A stretch of DNA of 22,342 bases from Tectiglobus sp039183375 (GTDB lineage: Bacteria; Pseudomonadota; Alphaproteobacteria; Rhizobiales; Hyphomicrobiaceae): positions 1 through 22,342 of the forward strand of contig JBCDBQ010000035.1 of assembly GCA_039183375.1 (NCBI GenBank). Direction: 5' to 3'. Of this stretch, positions 1 through 7,461 are shown piece after piece. Within the stretch, counting starts at the first letter, position 1. Each line of letters starts with the position of its first letter. Made by a program: the position numbers and the translations under genes. A model generated the notes under the pieces. It worked only from the letters and a program-made list of their open reading frames with translations. It was not told where the DNA came from and did no database searches.

Positions 1-830
1 AAGAGCCCTGATGCAACAATCAGGGCTATGCCAATCCAAGTGATCTGGTCAGGGAAATCGCCGAAGACAAAGTATCCAATCGCCGTCGCGAATACGATGA
101 AGGCATAGGAGAACGGTGCCAGCGTGACGGCAGTCGCGTACATGAATGCGGAAATCATCAGGGCTTGTCCGACGACCGCGAGCGCGATGATTGCGGCGAG
201 CTTCGGTAGGTTGGCGGGATCAACAGGGGTCCAGAACAATTGGAGGAATGGCGTCAAGGCAAGGCCGCCGAGCAGGCCATTGTGCGTAATATTGAGGATT
301 GGCGGCTGCGCGCCAGCCAATTTTCGATTGGCGATGAAGTAGAGCCCGATCAGGATGCCCGACAGTAGACCGATATAGTATCCCAAGGTGTCTCCGCTAA
401 GATCCGGCCTCAGGATCACGATGACGCCGGCAAAACCGACGCCCACGGCAATGGCGCGTCGAATGCCGAGCTTTTCTCCGAGCAGGAAAGGCGACAGCAG
501 CGTGACAATGGTTGGTGCGAACATGAACATCGCAGTTGCGTCGGCGAGGGGAATGTAGATCAGAGACCAATACAGGGCGACAATGGCGACGGCGTTGAGC
601 GCGCCCCGGATGAATTGACCGAACACGGGCTTTGGCATGAATGTGCGGATGCCATGCCTTGGCAGCGTAATCAGGCTCATAATGACAAATGTGCCGATAA
701 ACTGGATCCAGATCATCTGAACTGGATTGACCTGCTCGACGAACGTCTTCGCCAGACCGTCCTTCGCAGAGAGGACTGCGGTGGAGGCAATCATCAGAAA
801 AATGCCCAGCAAGGGCTTATTGGTATTCAT
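1..830 (-). CDS. DMT-superfamily (EamA) inner-membrane transporter, 3' end cut by window
   Basis: The reverse strand is open from an ATG at 830 to the left edge, giving about 276 codons and no stop inside the window. I translated it by hand. It begins MNTNKPLLGIFLMIASTAVL and is a chain of hydrophobic segments separated by short charged loops, as in 10-TM drug/metabolite transporters. The second EamA half starts around residue 150 (GYYIGLLSGILIGLYFIANR) and ends near the edge with GIALIVASGL. The length is close to the family's usual 290-300 aa, so only a few residues are missing. An AAAGAG purine stretch precedes the ATG. The family exports metabolites, amino acids or drugs from the cytoplasm; the substrate cannot be read from sequence. 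It diverges from the amidohydrolase at 1169. Confidence 0.85.
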   Translation of the reverse strand, partial: MNTNKPLLGIFLMIASTAVLSAKDGLAKTFVEQVNPVQMIWIQFIGTFVIMSLITLPRHGIRTFMPKPVFGQFIRGALNAVAIVALYWSLIYIPLADATAMFMFAPTIVTLLSPFLLGEKLGIRRAIAVGVGFAGVIVILRPDLSGDTLGYYIGLLSGILIGLYFIANRKLAGAQPPILNITHNGLLGGLALTPFLQLFWTPVDPANLPKLAAIIALAVVGQALMISAFMYATAVTLAPFSYAFIVFATAIGYFVFGDFPDQITWIGIALIVASGL

Positions 831-1168
831 TCAGCTCTTTCTGTTTGCGACACGCGATGGAAGCTGCAAGCAGTCTGCCAATCGGCGCAACGAGACAGTA
901 TCGCGTTCCCGGGCGCAGCGCAGCTGCGATCCGGCATCTTGACCCTGATCCTTTTCGGGCTCGGGTGGATCAAACTGCAAGAAGCCCCCGGATTGACTGC
1001 TCCTGAGTTGCCCGGGGACGCAAACTGAGTGTTTTCCGTTTCAACCTGGCCACGTGAGATTTGCATAGATGACCCAAGTCTCGGGTGATTGTCTCTTGAT
1101 AATTGTTTCCTCGGTCGAATTGACTGAGTATGCGGAAAGAATTGGCCGATCAGCGGAGTGACGTACGA
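831..1168. other. Divergent intergenic region between the DMT transporter and the amidohydrolase
   Basis: This 338-bp gap must hold the promoters of both flanking genes. Its main visible content is the two-hairpin repeat at 905-1023. The part nearest the plus-strand gene (1040-1130) is AT-richer and is a plausible promoter, but I could not identify a convincing -35/-10 pair. Short open frames crossing this gap show no recognisable protein and run through the repeat, so I do not call them genes. Confidence 0.6.
905..1023 (+). repeat. Dispersed two-hairpin intergenic repeat, copy 1
   Basis: Two stem-loops about 48 nt apart. Hairpin A (907-936) has inner arms CGCAGC/GCTGCG around GCA, framed by CCGG on both sides. 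Hairpin B (985-1018) pairs CCCCGGATTGACT with GAGTTGCCCGGGG, with a few mismatches. The same two hairpins, in the same order, orientation and spacing, recur at 9509-9633, while the spacers between the hairpins look unrelated. This resembles the CCCGG-rich palindromic repeats scattered between genes in many alphaproteobacterial genomes. I cannot name a published family. Confidence 0.75.
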
Positions 1169-2863
1169 ATGGAAAATGAATTATGTGCCGACCTGATCGT
1201 GACAGGCGGCAAGATTGTCACGCTTGATCCGGCTGAGACGATCGCGCAGGCCGTTGCTGTTCGGGATGGCAAAATACTCAAAGTTGGCTCCGACGATGAT
1301 GTTCAAGCTAGGGCTGGAGCGGAAACGATCCGTATTTCGGCCGGCGGTAAACTGGTTGTGCCCGGCCTGATCGATGGACATGCGCACATGGACCGAGAAG
1401 GCTTGAAGGATGTCCTGCCTTCACTGTCGGGTTGCCGGTCCGTCGCTGACATCCTCGACCGTATTCGCGAGTTGGCCAAAGTGACACCGGTCGGTGAGTG
1501 GATTGTCACTATGCCGGTCGGCGAACCGCCGTTCTATGAAGGGGTTCCGCAAAACCTGAAGGAAGGTCGGTTCCCGAACAGGTGGGAGCTCGATCAGGCT
1601 GCACCCGATCACCCGGTTTATATCAGGCCTATTTGGGGACATTGGCGCAATACGCTGCCTTTGATCTCCGTTGCTAACTCTCGCGCATTAGAAGCTGCCG
1701 GTATCACACGTGAGACGATGGCACCGGTGCCATCAATTCAGATTGATAAGGATCTGAGTACGGGGGAGCCAAGCGGGATCTTCTACGAATTCATCTACAA
1801 ACCGGTCGTCGAGAAGACACTGATGAGCTGCATTCCGCAGTTTACTCTGGACGATCGGATTGCCGGTTTGCGGCGATCAATGACAGTTTACAATAGTTTC
1901 GCGACTACGAGTGTTTTTGAAGGACACGGCATTGCCGGCGAAGTCTTCGCGGCCTACCAACACTTGCGCGAAGAGGGCGCATTGCCGGTTCGGGCCTCGT
2001 TGATGTTCAGTCCTGCCTGGTCATCGACATCGCGTGAAGATGTGACAGACATGCTGGTCGACTGGGGGCGTTGGCTGGCGCGCCGGGGACTGGGCGATGA
2101 GTTTCTGCGGATGGCAGGCATCTACACCGAGTACGAGGTGTCTGAGGAAAACCGCCTCCGAGCGCTCTGTGGTCCGTATACGGGGTGGGCCGGCTTCAAC
2201 TTTGATTGCTGCCTGCCGAAAGATGTCATGATGGACATGATGGTTGAGGCCGCGCGGCTGGGCGTACGCGTTGGCTCATTCTCTCCGGGCATTCTTGACC
2301 TTTACGAGGAGGTCAATCGGCAGGCACCCATTACCGAGCAACGCTGGCTGATTGAGCATATTGGACGCTTCTCGAAAGATGAGATCTCGCGGCTTCGTGA
2401 TCTCGGCTTGGTGCTGCAGGCCTATTCGTCGAAGTGGATCGCACAAGACGGCGAGAAGCTGCGTGATGAACTTGGCGAGGAGGGTGGCGAAACGGTACTG
2501 CCGCTGCGTGACTTGGTTGACGCGGGTGTTCACGTGTCGCTTGCAACCGACAATGTCCCGCCCAGCATGTTCGTTCCAATCGAGCATGCTGTCGCCCGCA
2601 AGACGGATGCGGGTCGGGTTTTGGGACCCGGCCAGAAGCTCACCCGGGTTGAAGCCCTGGCCTGTGCCAGCCGCGAAGGCGCTTGGTTGAGCTTTGAAGA
2701 AGACTTCAAGGGCACGCTGGAGATCGGGAAAGCAGCCGATATAGCAATACTTTCAGATGATTTGCTCGAGATTGATGAGAACCGTATTTCCGAGATTGTC
2801 GCCGAGACCGTTATTACGGCCGGGGAAGTTGTTTATGAGCGCGCACAATCAGCGACGAATTGA
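1169..2863 (+). CDS. YtcJ-type metal-dependent amidohydrolase (amidohydrolase_3 family)
   Basis: A predicted 564-aa cytoplasmic hydrolase. The N-terminal composite domain (ADLIVTGGKIVTLDP) leads into PGLIDGHAHMD with the metal-binding HxH at H71 and H73. RWLIEHIGRF and VSLATDNVPPS supply a later metal His and the catalytic-type Asp. The C-terminus (GTLEIGKAADIAILSDD) is the usual end of the beta-sandwich. Length and order match YtcJ-like amidohydrolases, which hydrolyse amide or imide bonds; the substrate is unknown. I chose the ATG at 1169 because GGAG (1155-1158) lies 10 nt upstream. An in-frame ATG at 1130 would add 13 residues but has a weaker ribosome site. No partner gene follows closely: phaB lies 230 bp downstream. 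Confidence 0.88.
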   Translation: MENELCADLIVTGGKIVTLDPAETIAQAVAVRDGKILKVGSDDDVQARAGAETIRISAGGKLVVPGLIDGHAHMDREGLKDVLPSLSGCRSVADILDRIRELAKVTPVGEWIVTMPVGEPPFYEGVPQNLKEGRFPNRWELDQAAPDHPVYIRPIWGHWRNTLPLISVANSRALEAAGITRETMAPVPSIQIDKDLSTGEPSGIFYEFIYKPVVEKTLMSCIPQFTLDDRIAGLRRSMTVYNSFATTSVFEGHGIAGEVFAAYQHLREEGALPVRASLMFSPAWSSTSREDVTDMLVDWGRWLARRGLGDEFLRMAGIYTEYEVSEENRLRALCGPYTGWAGFNFDCCLPKDVMMDMMVEAARLGVRVGSFSPGILDLYEEVNRQAPITEQRWLIEHIGRFSKDEISRLRDLGLVLQAYSSKWIAQDGEKLRDELGEEGGETVLPLRDLVDAGVHVSLATDNVPPSMFVPIEHAVARKTDAGRVLGPGQKLTRVEALACASREGAWLSFEEDFKGTLEIGKAADIAILSDDLLEIDENRISEIVAETVITAGEVVYERAQSATN

Positions 2864-2995
2864 TCGGATGGTGATCCGGTTGAATGTTGCACGCGGTACT
2901 GGATTGTCGCTGCGGGTAAATGAAACAGGGAAACCCTTGTATTCCGCCCAATAATTATACGATTGTCGTGTTTGTGTGCGTGGTGTTAAGGCCTA

Positions 2996-3009
2996 TTGAT
3001 GTTGATCAA
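2996..3009 (+). promoter_or_regulatory. FNR/FixK-type operator (TTGAT-N4-ATCAA)
   Basis: TTGAT-GTTG-ATCAA is a perfect match to the FNR/Anr/FixK consensus. It lies 84 bp upstream of the phaB start and 132 bp after the amidohydrolase stop, so phaB is the only gene it can serve directly. If the protein binds at -41.5, transcription would start near 3044, with the AT-rich stretch at 3030-3036 as a weak -10. Activation under low oxygen is inferred from the site. No FNR-family gene lies in this window. Confidence 0.6.
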
Positions 3010-3093
3010 AGACGAAGGTGAATACCTCGCATTTTTGGAAACGTCACAGGCAGCTGGGCAATCATCAACTTTTAAGAGGAAAAGGCTTCGGAC

Positions 3094-3837
3094 ATGGAAA
3101 ACCGTGTAGCACTGGTAACTGGCGGCATGGGTGGTCTTGGTGAGACTATCTCAAAGCGATTGGCTGCAAAGGGTTGCCGGGTCGCGGTGACGTGCTCGCC
3201 ATCGAATACGACCTCCGAAGAATGGTTGGCAGCCCGCAAGGAGGAAGGCTTCGAATTTGTTGCTGTTCCTTGCGATGTCGGTGACTACGACAGTGCTGAG
3301 GAGTGTATCAAGTCCGTTGAATCCCAGCTTGGCCCAGTTGAAATTCTGGTCAACAATGCCGGCATTACCAAAGACACCACTTTCCGCAAGATGACCAAGT
3401 CGGCTTGGGATGCCGTGATCAGGACGAACCTCGACTCTGTCTTTAACATGACCAAGCATGTTTTTGACGGGATGCTGGAACGTGAATGGGGACGCATTGT
3501 CAATGTCTCGTCTGTGAACGGCTCCAAAGGGGCTTTCGGTCAGACCAACTATGCGGCTGCCAAAGCCGGCATGCACGGCTTTACGAAGTCTCTCGCATTG
3601 GAGTGCGCGCGCAAAGGCATCACAGTGAATACGATTTCACCGGGTTACATCGGCACAAAGATGGTGACGGCCATTGATCCGGAAGTATTGAACAGCAAGA
3701 TCCTGCCGCAAATCCCATTGTCTCGCCTCGGTAAGCCGGAGGAAGTTGCAGGCCTGATCATCTATCTATGTTCCGAAGAGGCAGCCTTTGTGACTGGCGC
3801 CAACATCGCGATCAACGGCGGCCAGCATATGCAGTAA
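3094..3837 (+). CDS. phaB: Acetoacetyl-CoA reductase (NADPH-dependent SDR)
   Basis: A 247-aa classical short-chain dehydrogenase. The Rossmann motif TGGMGGLG is at 9-16, NNAG at 87-90, and the catalytic Ser140, Tyr153 and Lys157 are in place. PhaB hallmarks seen here include RKMTKSAWDAVI, VNVSSVNGSKGAFGQTNY, VNTISPGYI and the C-terminal NGGQHM. PhaB reduces acetoacetyl-CoA to (R)-3-hydroxybutyryl-CoA for polyhydroxybutyrate synthesis in the cytoplasm. The ATG at 3094 follows an AAGAGGAAAAGG purine run. No phaA or phaC lies in the window, so the gene stands alone, behind the FNR-type box at 2996-3009. The alternative is another FabG-like reductase, but the PhaB-specific motifs make that less likely. 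Confidence 0.9.
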   Translation: MENRVALVTGGMGGLGETISKRLAAKGCRVAVTCSPSNTTSEEWLAARKEEGFEFVAVPCDVGDYDSAEECIKSVESQLGPVEILVNNAGITKDTTFRKMTKSAWDAVIRTNLDSVFNMTKHVFDGMLEREWGRIVNVSSVNGSKGAFGQTNYAAAKAGMHGFTKSLALECARKGITVNTISPGYIGTKMVTAIDPEVLNSKILPQIPLSRLGKPEEVAGLIIYLCSEEAAFVTGANIAINGGQHMQ

Positions 3838-3857
3838 GTGCTGCTGTCGTAGCACTT
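3836..3857 (+). terminator. Stem-loop at the phaB stop codon, possible weak terminator
   Basis: AAGTGCT and AGCACTT form a perfect 7-bp stem around an 8-nt loop, starting inside the phaB TAA stop codon. Only a short T run (TTT, from 3856) follows, so termination would be weak. A stronger stem lies just downstream at 3875-3896. Confidence 0.4.
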
Positions 3858-3874
3858 TAGCCGTGGTGATCTAA

Positions 3875-3896
3875 CCCGGGCCGTCAAAGGTCCGGG
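3875..3896 (+). other. GC-rich stem-loop between phaB and the flavin monooxygenase gene
   Basis: CCCGGGCC and GGTCCGGG form an 8-bp stem with one G-T wobble and a GTCAAA loop. There is no T tract, so it is not a classical terminator. It may stabilise the phaB 3' end or be a fragment of the CCCGG-type repeat family. Confidence 0.4.
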
Positions 3897-4003
3897 CGCA
3901 CGTTATCCTAATACGGGTCGTTCACGGGCCGGCTGGGTCTTGCCGACAAGAAATGTGCGTGAAACACTCTCTGGAACAATAATTGTCTCAGGGAGGTTTT
4001 GCC

Positions 4004-5113
4004 ATGGATGTCGGTTTTATGATGCTTTTCACCAGCTACGGCTGGGATGATTGCTCCGATGCCCAGGTTTGGCAGGAGGAATTGCGCCTCGCGGAGGTTG
4101 CAGCCGACTCGGGATTTGATGTGCTTTGGTCAACCGAGCACCACTTTTGCGACTACTCATTTTGCCCCGACAATGTTCAGCTGATGACACATCTGGCTGC
4201 AAAGTACAGCCATGTCGATATCGGTACGGCGGCCGTCATTCTGCCGTGGCACGATCCTCTCCGCGTTGCCGAGCAAGTTGCTTTGTTGGATCTTCTGAGC
4301 GAAGGCCGGTTGCGGTTTGGCATGGGACGCGGCTTGGCCCGGCGCGAGTTTGAGGCCTTCCGCGTGCCCATGGATGAGTCCCGCGGTCGTTTCGATGAAG
4401 CAGCGCCGATGATCATTGAGGCGTTAAAAACCGGGTTCATTGAAGGCGATGGTCCATTCTTCAAGCAACCACGCACGGAGATCCGCCCACGCCCTCAGCA
4501 CTCTATGGATGGGCGAATTTATTCAGTGGCGACGAGCGAAGAGTCGGTCGACTCTGTGGCGCGTCTCGGCAATGTCCGAATGGTTATGTTCGCTGACCGC
4601 CCTTGGGAAATGCGTGCACCAATACTGAACAAGGGTCGTGAGCTGCACCAGAAGTATCACGGTACACCAGCGCCGACCCCGATGCTGACGGACTTTGCTG
4701 TTTGCACGACGAACAATGAGCAAGGTGAAGAGTGGGCACGTCAGTATCAAGGCATGTTCACTGAGAGCAACTTCTATCACTACGAGTTTCTCGGCGAGCA
4801 CTTCAAGAATGTGAAGGGCTATGGCGGCTACCAGCAAAAGGCGGAGTTCGCGCGCAAGACAGGTGGTGATCTGACCGGTGCGGTCGATAATTTCATGAAG
4901 GCTGCGGCCTGGGGAACGCCCGACCGGATCCTGCGCCAGTTGGAAGAACGCCGTGAAGTCGTGGGCGACTTCGAGTTGAACGTTGCCTTCCGTTTTGGCG
5001 GCACGCCAATGAGTGTTGCGGAGGAAGGTCTGAAGCTCTTTGCCAAGGAGGTTCTGCCGGTGCTCAAGACATGGAAGACGGAACCGGCGTCAGCGTCGGC
5101 CGCGGCTGAGTAG
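4004..5113 (+). CDS. Luciferase-like (LLM class) flavin-dependent monooxygenase
   Basis: A 369-aa protein of the bacterial-luciferase TIM-barrel family, which uses reduced flavin and O2 to oxidise small organic substrates. Supporting motifs are DVGFMMLFTSY at the first strand, AADSGFDVLWSTEHHF with E45-H46-H47, and GRLRFGMGRGLARREF in the flavin-binding region. The length is normal for the family. The ATG at 4004 is chosen because GGGAGG (3991-3996) sits 7 nt upstream; an in-frame TTG at 3983 would put that ribosome site inside the gene. The gene is monocistronic, with a strong terminator just after it. A flavin-reductase-domain protein at 19447 could supply reduced flavin, but it is distant. 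Substrate unknown; SsuD-like desulfonation is one possibility. Confidence 0.88.
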   Translation: MDVGFMMLFTSYGWDDCSDAQVWQEELRLAEVAADSGFDVLWSTEHHFCDYSFCPDNVQLMTHLAAKYSHVDIGTAAVILPWHDPLRVAEQVALLDLLSEGRLRFGMGRGLARREFEAFRVPMDESRGRFDEAAPMIIEALKTGFIEGDGPFFKQPRTEIRPRPQHSMDGRIYSVATSEESVDSVARLGNVRMVMFADRPWEMRAPILNKGRELHQKYHGTPAPTPMLTDFAVCTTNNEQGEEWARQYQGMFTESNFYHYEFLGEHFKNVKGYGGYQQKAEFARKTGGDLTGAVDNFMKAAAWGTPDRILRQLEERREVVGDFELNVAFRFGGTPMSVAEEGLKLFAKEVLPVLKTWKTEPASASAAAE

Positions 5114-5147
5114 AACGACGCTTTCACGCCTCACGCTGTAAACGAGA

Positions 5148-5175
5148 ACGGGCCCGATCAAGCGGGCCCGTTTTT
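5148..5175 (+). terminator. Rho-independent terminator of the flavin monooxygenase gene
   Basis: ACGGGCCCG and CGGGCCCGT pair perfectly around an ATCAAG loop, and TTTTT follows. It lies 35 bp after the stop at 5113 and faces the convergent decarboxylase operon ending at 5231. On the minus strand the stem is not followed by a clear T run. Confidence 0.9.
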
Positions 5176-5230
5176 GATTTGGCTGTTCAGATAGCCTCAA
5201 AGTGCTGCCGATCGAACGACAGCAGGACAC

Positions 5231-5836
5231 CTATTCTTTGAGAGCGCCAGGCCCGAGCAGTGCTTCTCGGAATCTGGTCAGTCCAATCTGACCATTGCGG
5301 ATGGGCATGTTCACAGGCGGCATATCTGCCGTAACAAGCAGGTGGATGAAGACCGGTCCCTCTTCTTCCACCATGGCATCTCGCAATTTGTCGACCTCAT
5401 CTTCCTCATAAGCTTGATGTACCGCGGTTAGGCCCGATGCGCGGGCAACGCCGGCCAAGTCGAGGTTGACCCCGGTGTGGCTGATCTGGCCGCCGGTTTC
5501 GCCATAGCGGCCATTGTCGATGCAGACGATGGCGAGGTTCTTGGGTTTGCGCCAGCCAACGGTTGCCAGAGCATAAAGCCCCATCCCGAGTTCTGAATCA
5601 CCCGTGAAGGCCACGACGCGTTTGTCGGGTTGGGCAGCGGCCAGGCCGAGCGCGGTTGGGACAACACTGCCCATCGCTCCCAGTAGATAGAAGTTGAGCG
5701 GGTTCTCACCCGCGGTCTCAACATCCCAGATGGCTGATCCGAGACCGGCGACTACCAGCAAATCGGAGGGCCGGTTCGCGAGAAGTTTGAGGACTGCGCT
5801 GCGTCGTTCGAGGCGCGGTTTGTTATCGGTATGCAT
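5231..5836 (-). CDS. ThDP-dependent decarboxylase, beta (ThDP-binding) subunit, ComE-like
   Basis: A 201-aa protein that is only the C-terminal ThDP-binding domain of a 2-oxoacid decarboxylase. The cofactor motif runs from G79-D80-S81 to D107-N108, a span of 30 residues; the usual GDG reads GDS here. IDNGRYGETGGQ is the segment shared by sulfopyruvate (ComE) and phosphonopyruvate decarboxylases. Length (about 190-200 aa) fits a separate beta subunit. The ATG at 5836 follows TAGGAG and lies 11 nt after the alpha-subunit stop, so the two are co-translated. With the alpha subunit it should convert a 2-oxo acid to an aldehyde plus CO2. Whether the substrate is sulfopyruvate, phosphonopyruvate or another 2-oxo acid cannot be read from sequence. 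Confidence 0.8.
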   Translation of the reverse strand: MHTDNKPRLERRSAVLKLLANRPSDLLVVAGLGSAIWDVETAGENPLNFYLLGAMGSVVPTALGLAAAQPDKRVVAFTGDSELGMGLYALATVGWRKPKNLAIVCIDNGRYGETGGQISHTGVNLDLAGVARASGLTAVHQAYEEDEVDKLRDAMVEEEGPVFIHLLVTADMPPVNMPIRNGQIGLTRFREALLGPGALKE

Positions 5837-5847
5837 GGCGCGCGCTC

Positions 5848-6372
5848 CTATTTGAAAATCTTGGCGCCGGTGACGCGCTGGGAGATAAGCGTGAAAACAG
5901 GCAGGTAGGATTGGAAGGCCAGTCGTCCGCTTGCCTCCGTCACTGGTATGACGTCCGCTGCAGTCTCGGCCCGATTGACGACGACATTGGCGGCCTCAAG
6001 CACCTTGGGCACGGCCTGGCCCAATGGTGTCTGCCAACCGTTGAACTCGCCCCACTCACCGCGCATGGTGGCAATCGTGAAGAATGGTGCGCCGGTTGAG
6101 TGGGCGAGACCGAGCGCGTTGATGGTGTTGCCAACGCCGCTGGACTGAATCAACGTGCAGGCGCGCTTGCCGCCCAACCAGGCGCCGACACAAATTCCTA
6201 CGGCTTCAAACTCGTTGACCAGAGGAAAGCAGTCGATGTCGGGATCTTCGAGACAGCGATCGATGAGAATGGCGTGGCCGGCATCGGGCACATAGACGAC
6301 GACTTCGATGTTGAGCGCTTTCAGCGAGTCATAAAGCTGGTCACGCCAGGACGGATCTGCGGCTTCGACCAT
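5848..6372 (-). CDS. ThDP-dependent decarboxylase, alpha (PYR domain) subunit, ComD-like
   Basis: A 174-aa protein carrying only the N-terminal PYR domain of ThDP enzymes. The stretch VNEFEAVGICVGAWLGGKR, followed by TLIQSSGVGNTINAL, is the recognisable ComD/phosphonopyruvate-decarboxylase block. E54 is the probable Glu that activates the ThDP aminopyrimidine across the subunit interface. The open frame extends upstream to 6549 and overlaps the dioxygenase gene, but AAAGGGG eight nt before the ATG at 6372 marks the real start, and the extra residues look nothing like the family. It sits 79 nt after the PhyH gene and 11 nt before its beta partner. Two separate small subunits is the arrangement of ComDE rather than of single-chain decarboxylases. 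Confidence 0.8.
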   Translation of the reverse strand: MVEAADPSWRDQLYDSLKALNIEVVVYVPDAGHAILIDRCLEDPDIDCFPLVNEFEAVGICVGAWLGGKRACTLIQSSGVGNTINALGLAHSTGAPFFTIATMRGEWGEFNGWQTPLGQAVPKVLEAANVVVNRAETAADVIPVTEASGRLAFQSYLPVFTLISQRVTGAKIFK

Positions 6373-6451
6373 TCGTGTTGCCCCTTTGGTTTCTTGGGTT
6401 TGAATTGTCAGAAATTCTGTCTTGTCACATGGTGATGTCGCAGTAACAGAC

Positions 6452-7360
6452 TTACATGCTTGCGCTCTCGGTATCGCCTTTGCTGGTCGCCTGATGCTTC
6501 CAGGGACCGACATAGCCCTTTGACCAGTCCGGCGGTAGTTCGCAACCACGTGGATCGTGGCAGGCTTGTTTGGCTGACTGGCCTTTGACGACGGTGCCGG
6601 CGAACTCAGTTGCCAGGGGATTAAAAGTGTAGGGCATCGAGTCAGCCGAGGAAAAGACGTTCAACAGGAGGGGACGCATCTTGTCCGAAGCATTGCGCTC
6701 CGACCCGTGGATGACGCGGCAGTTGAGGAGCGCAAGCGAGCCTGCTGGTCCGGTCATCTTGATGGTGTCATTGCGCCAATTGGCCGGCATATCTTCTTCT
6801 TCGATGCGCAGGACCCAATTACCCTGCTTGTCATACATGCTGCGCAAGGGCTCGAGATGACTGCCTTTGATCGCAGTGAGCGGTCCCTGCTCCAGGTTGC
6901 AGTCATCCATGTAGAGCCCGATTGTCACCGGGCTATAATCCGTATGTGGCCAGGCCTGGATGTCCTGGTGCCAGTCAAACAGCTGCCCACCTTTGGGCCA
7001 TTTGAAGTTGAGCTTTGAGTGATGGAACTTCACATCCGGTCCGCAGACGTCAGCAGCAACATCTACAATTTTGGAATTCGAAGCGAACTCCCAGAATGTC
7101 GGGTGGTGCGCGACAGGGCTTGAGAGCCTGCGCAGGCGAGGGTCATCCTGGGAGTGCCCTTCCTCCAAAACAAACTGAGCATCACTTTCTGCGACTTGGC
7201 GACTGGCATCGATCATTTCGTCCATGGCGGAGCGCAGCCGGTTCAGCCACATCTCATCTATGATACCTTCCAGGACAAGGCATCCTTCTTCAAAGAATTG
7301 CTCGCGCTGCATCTTGGTCATGATCTGCGGATCATGCTTGAGTACGTCGTGTTGGAGCAT
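6452..7360 (-). CDS. Phytanoyl-CoA dioxygenase (PhyH) family Fe(II)/2-oxoglutarate oxygenase
   Basis: A 302-aa non-haem iron dioxygenase. The metal triad is visible as H131-x-D133 (FDWHQDIQAWPHTDYSPVT) and H218 (NCRVIHGSERNAS), with R229 as the 2-oxoglutarate-binding Arg. TIGLYMDDCNLEQGPLTAIKGSH is the typical central PhyH segment. Members hydroxylate diverse small acids, phosphonates, amines and secondary metabolites using O2 and 2-oxoglutarate. The ATG at 7360 has GGTGA five nt upstream; a TTG four codons earlier would bury that site. It is the first gene of a minus-strand operon with the ComD/ComE-like subunits, which suggests its product feeds the decarboxylase or that both act on one substrate. 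Confidence 0.88.
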   Translation of the reverse strand: MLQHDVLKHDPQIMTKMQREQFFEEGCLVLEGIIDEMWLNRLRSAMDEMIDASRQVAESDAQFVLEEGHSQDDPRLRRLSSPVAHHPTFWEFASNSKIVDVAADVCGPDVKFHHSKLNFKWPKGGQLFDWHQDIQAWPHTDYSPVTIGLYMDDCNLEQGPLTAIKGSHLEPLRSMYDKQGNWVLRIEEEDMPANWRNDTIKMTGPAGSLALLNCRVIHGSERNASDKMRPLLLNVFSSADSMPYTFNPLATEFAGTVVKGQSAKQACHDPRGCELPPDWSKGYVGPWKHQATSKGDTESASM

Positions 7361-7461
7361 CGCGATCACCAATCGTGGTCGTTGTGGACCGTGTAGTTTG
7401 TCTTGATGATCTTGTTTGCGTCAATGGTTGTCGGGCAGAGATCAGTCCCTGGGAGGCGCGC
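7361..7461. promoter_or_regulatory. Divergent promoter region, PhyH operon / TauD-epimerase operon
   Basis: 101 bp separate the two divergent start codons, so both promoters and any shared operator must lie here. I see no clear palindrome or -35/-10 pair. The arrangement itself suggests common control of the two operons, but no regulator gene is adjacent. Confidence 0.45.

Noticed and set aside
615..1028. Plus-strand open frame of 137 codons across the left-hand intergenic region
   Set aside because: It overlaps the antisense DMT transporter and runs through the two-hairpin repeat; the protein has no recognisable domain.
7375..7461. N-terminal extension of the TauD gene by 29 codons
   Set aside because: The GGGAGG at 7451-7456 is ideally placed for the ATG at 7462, and the extension lacks family sequence.
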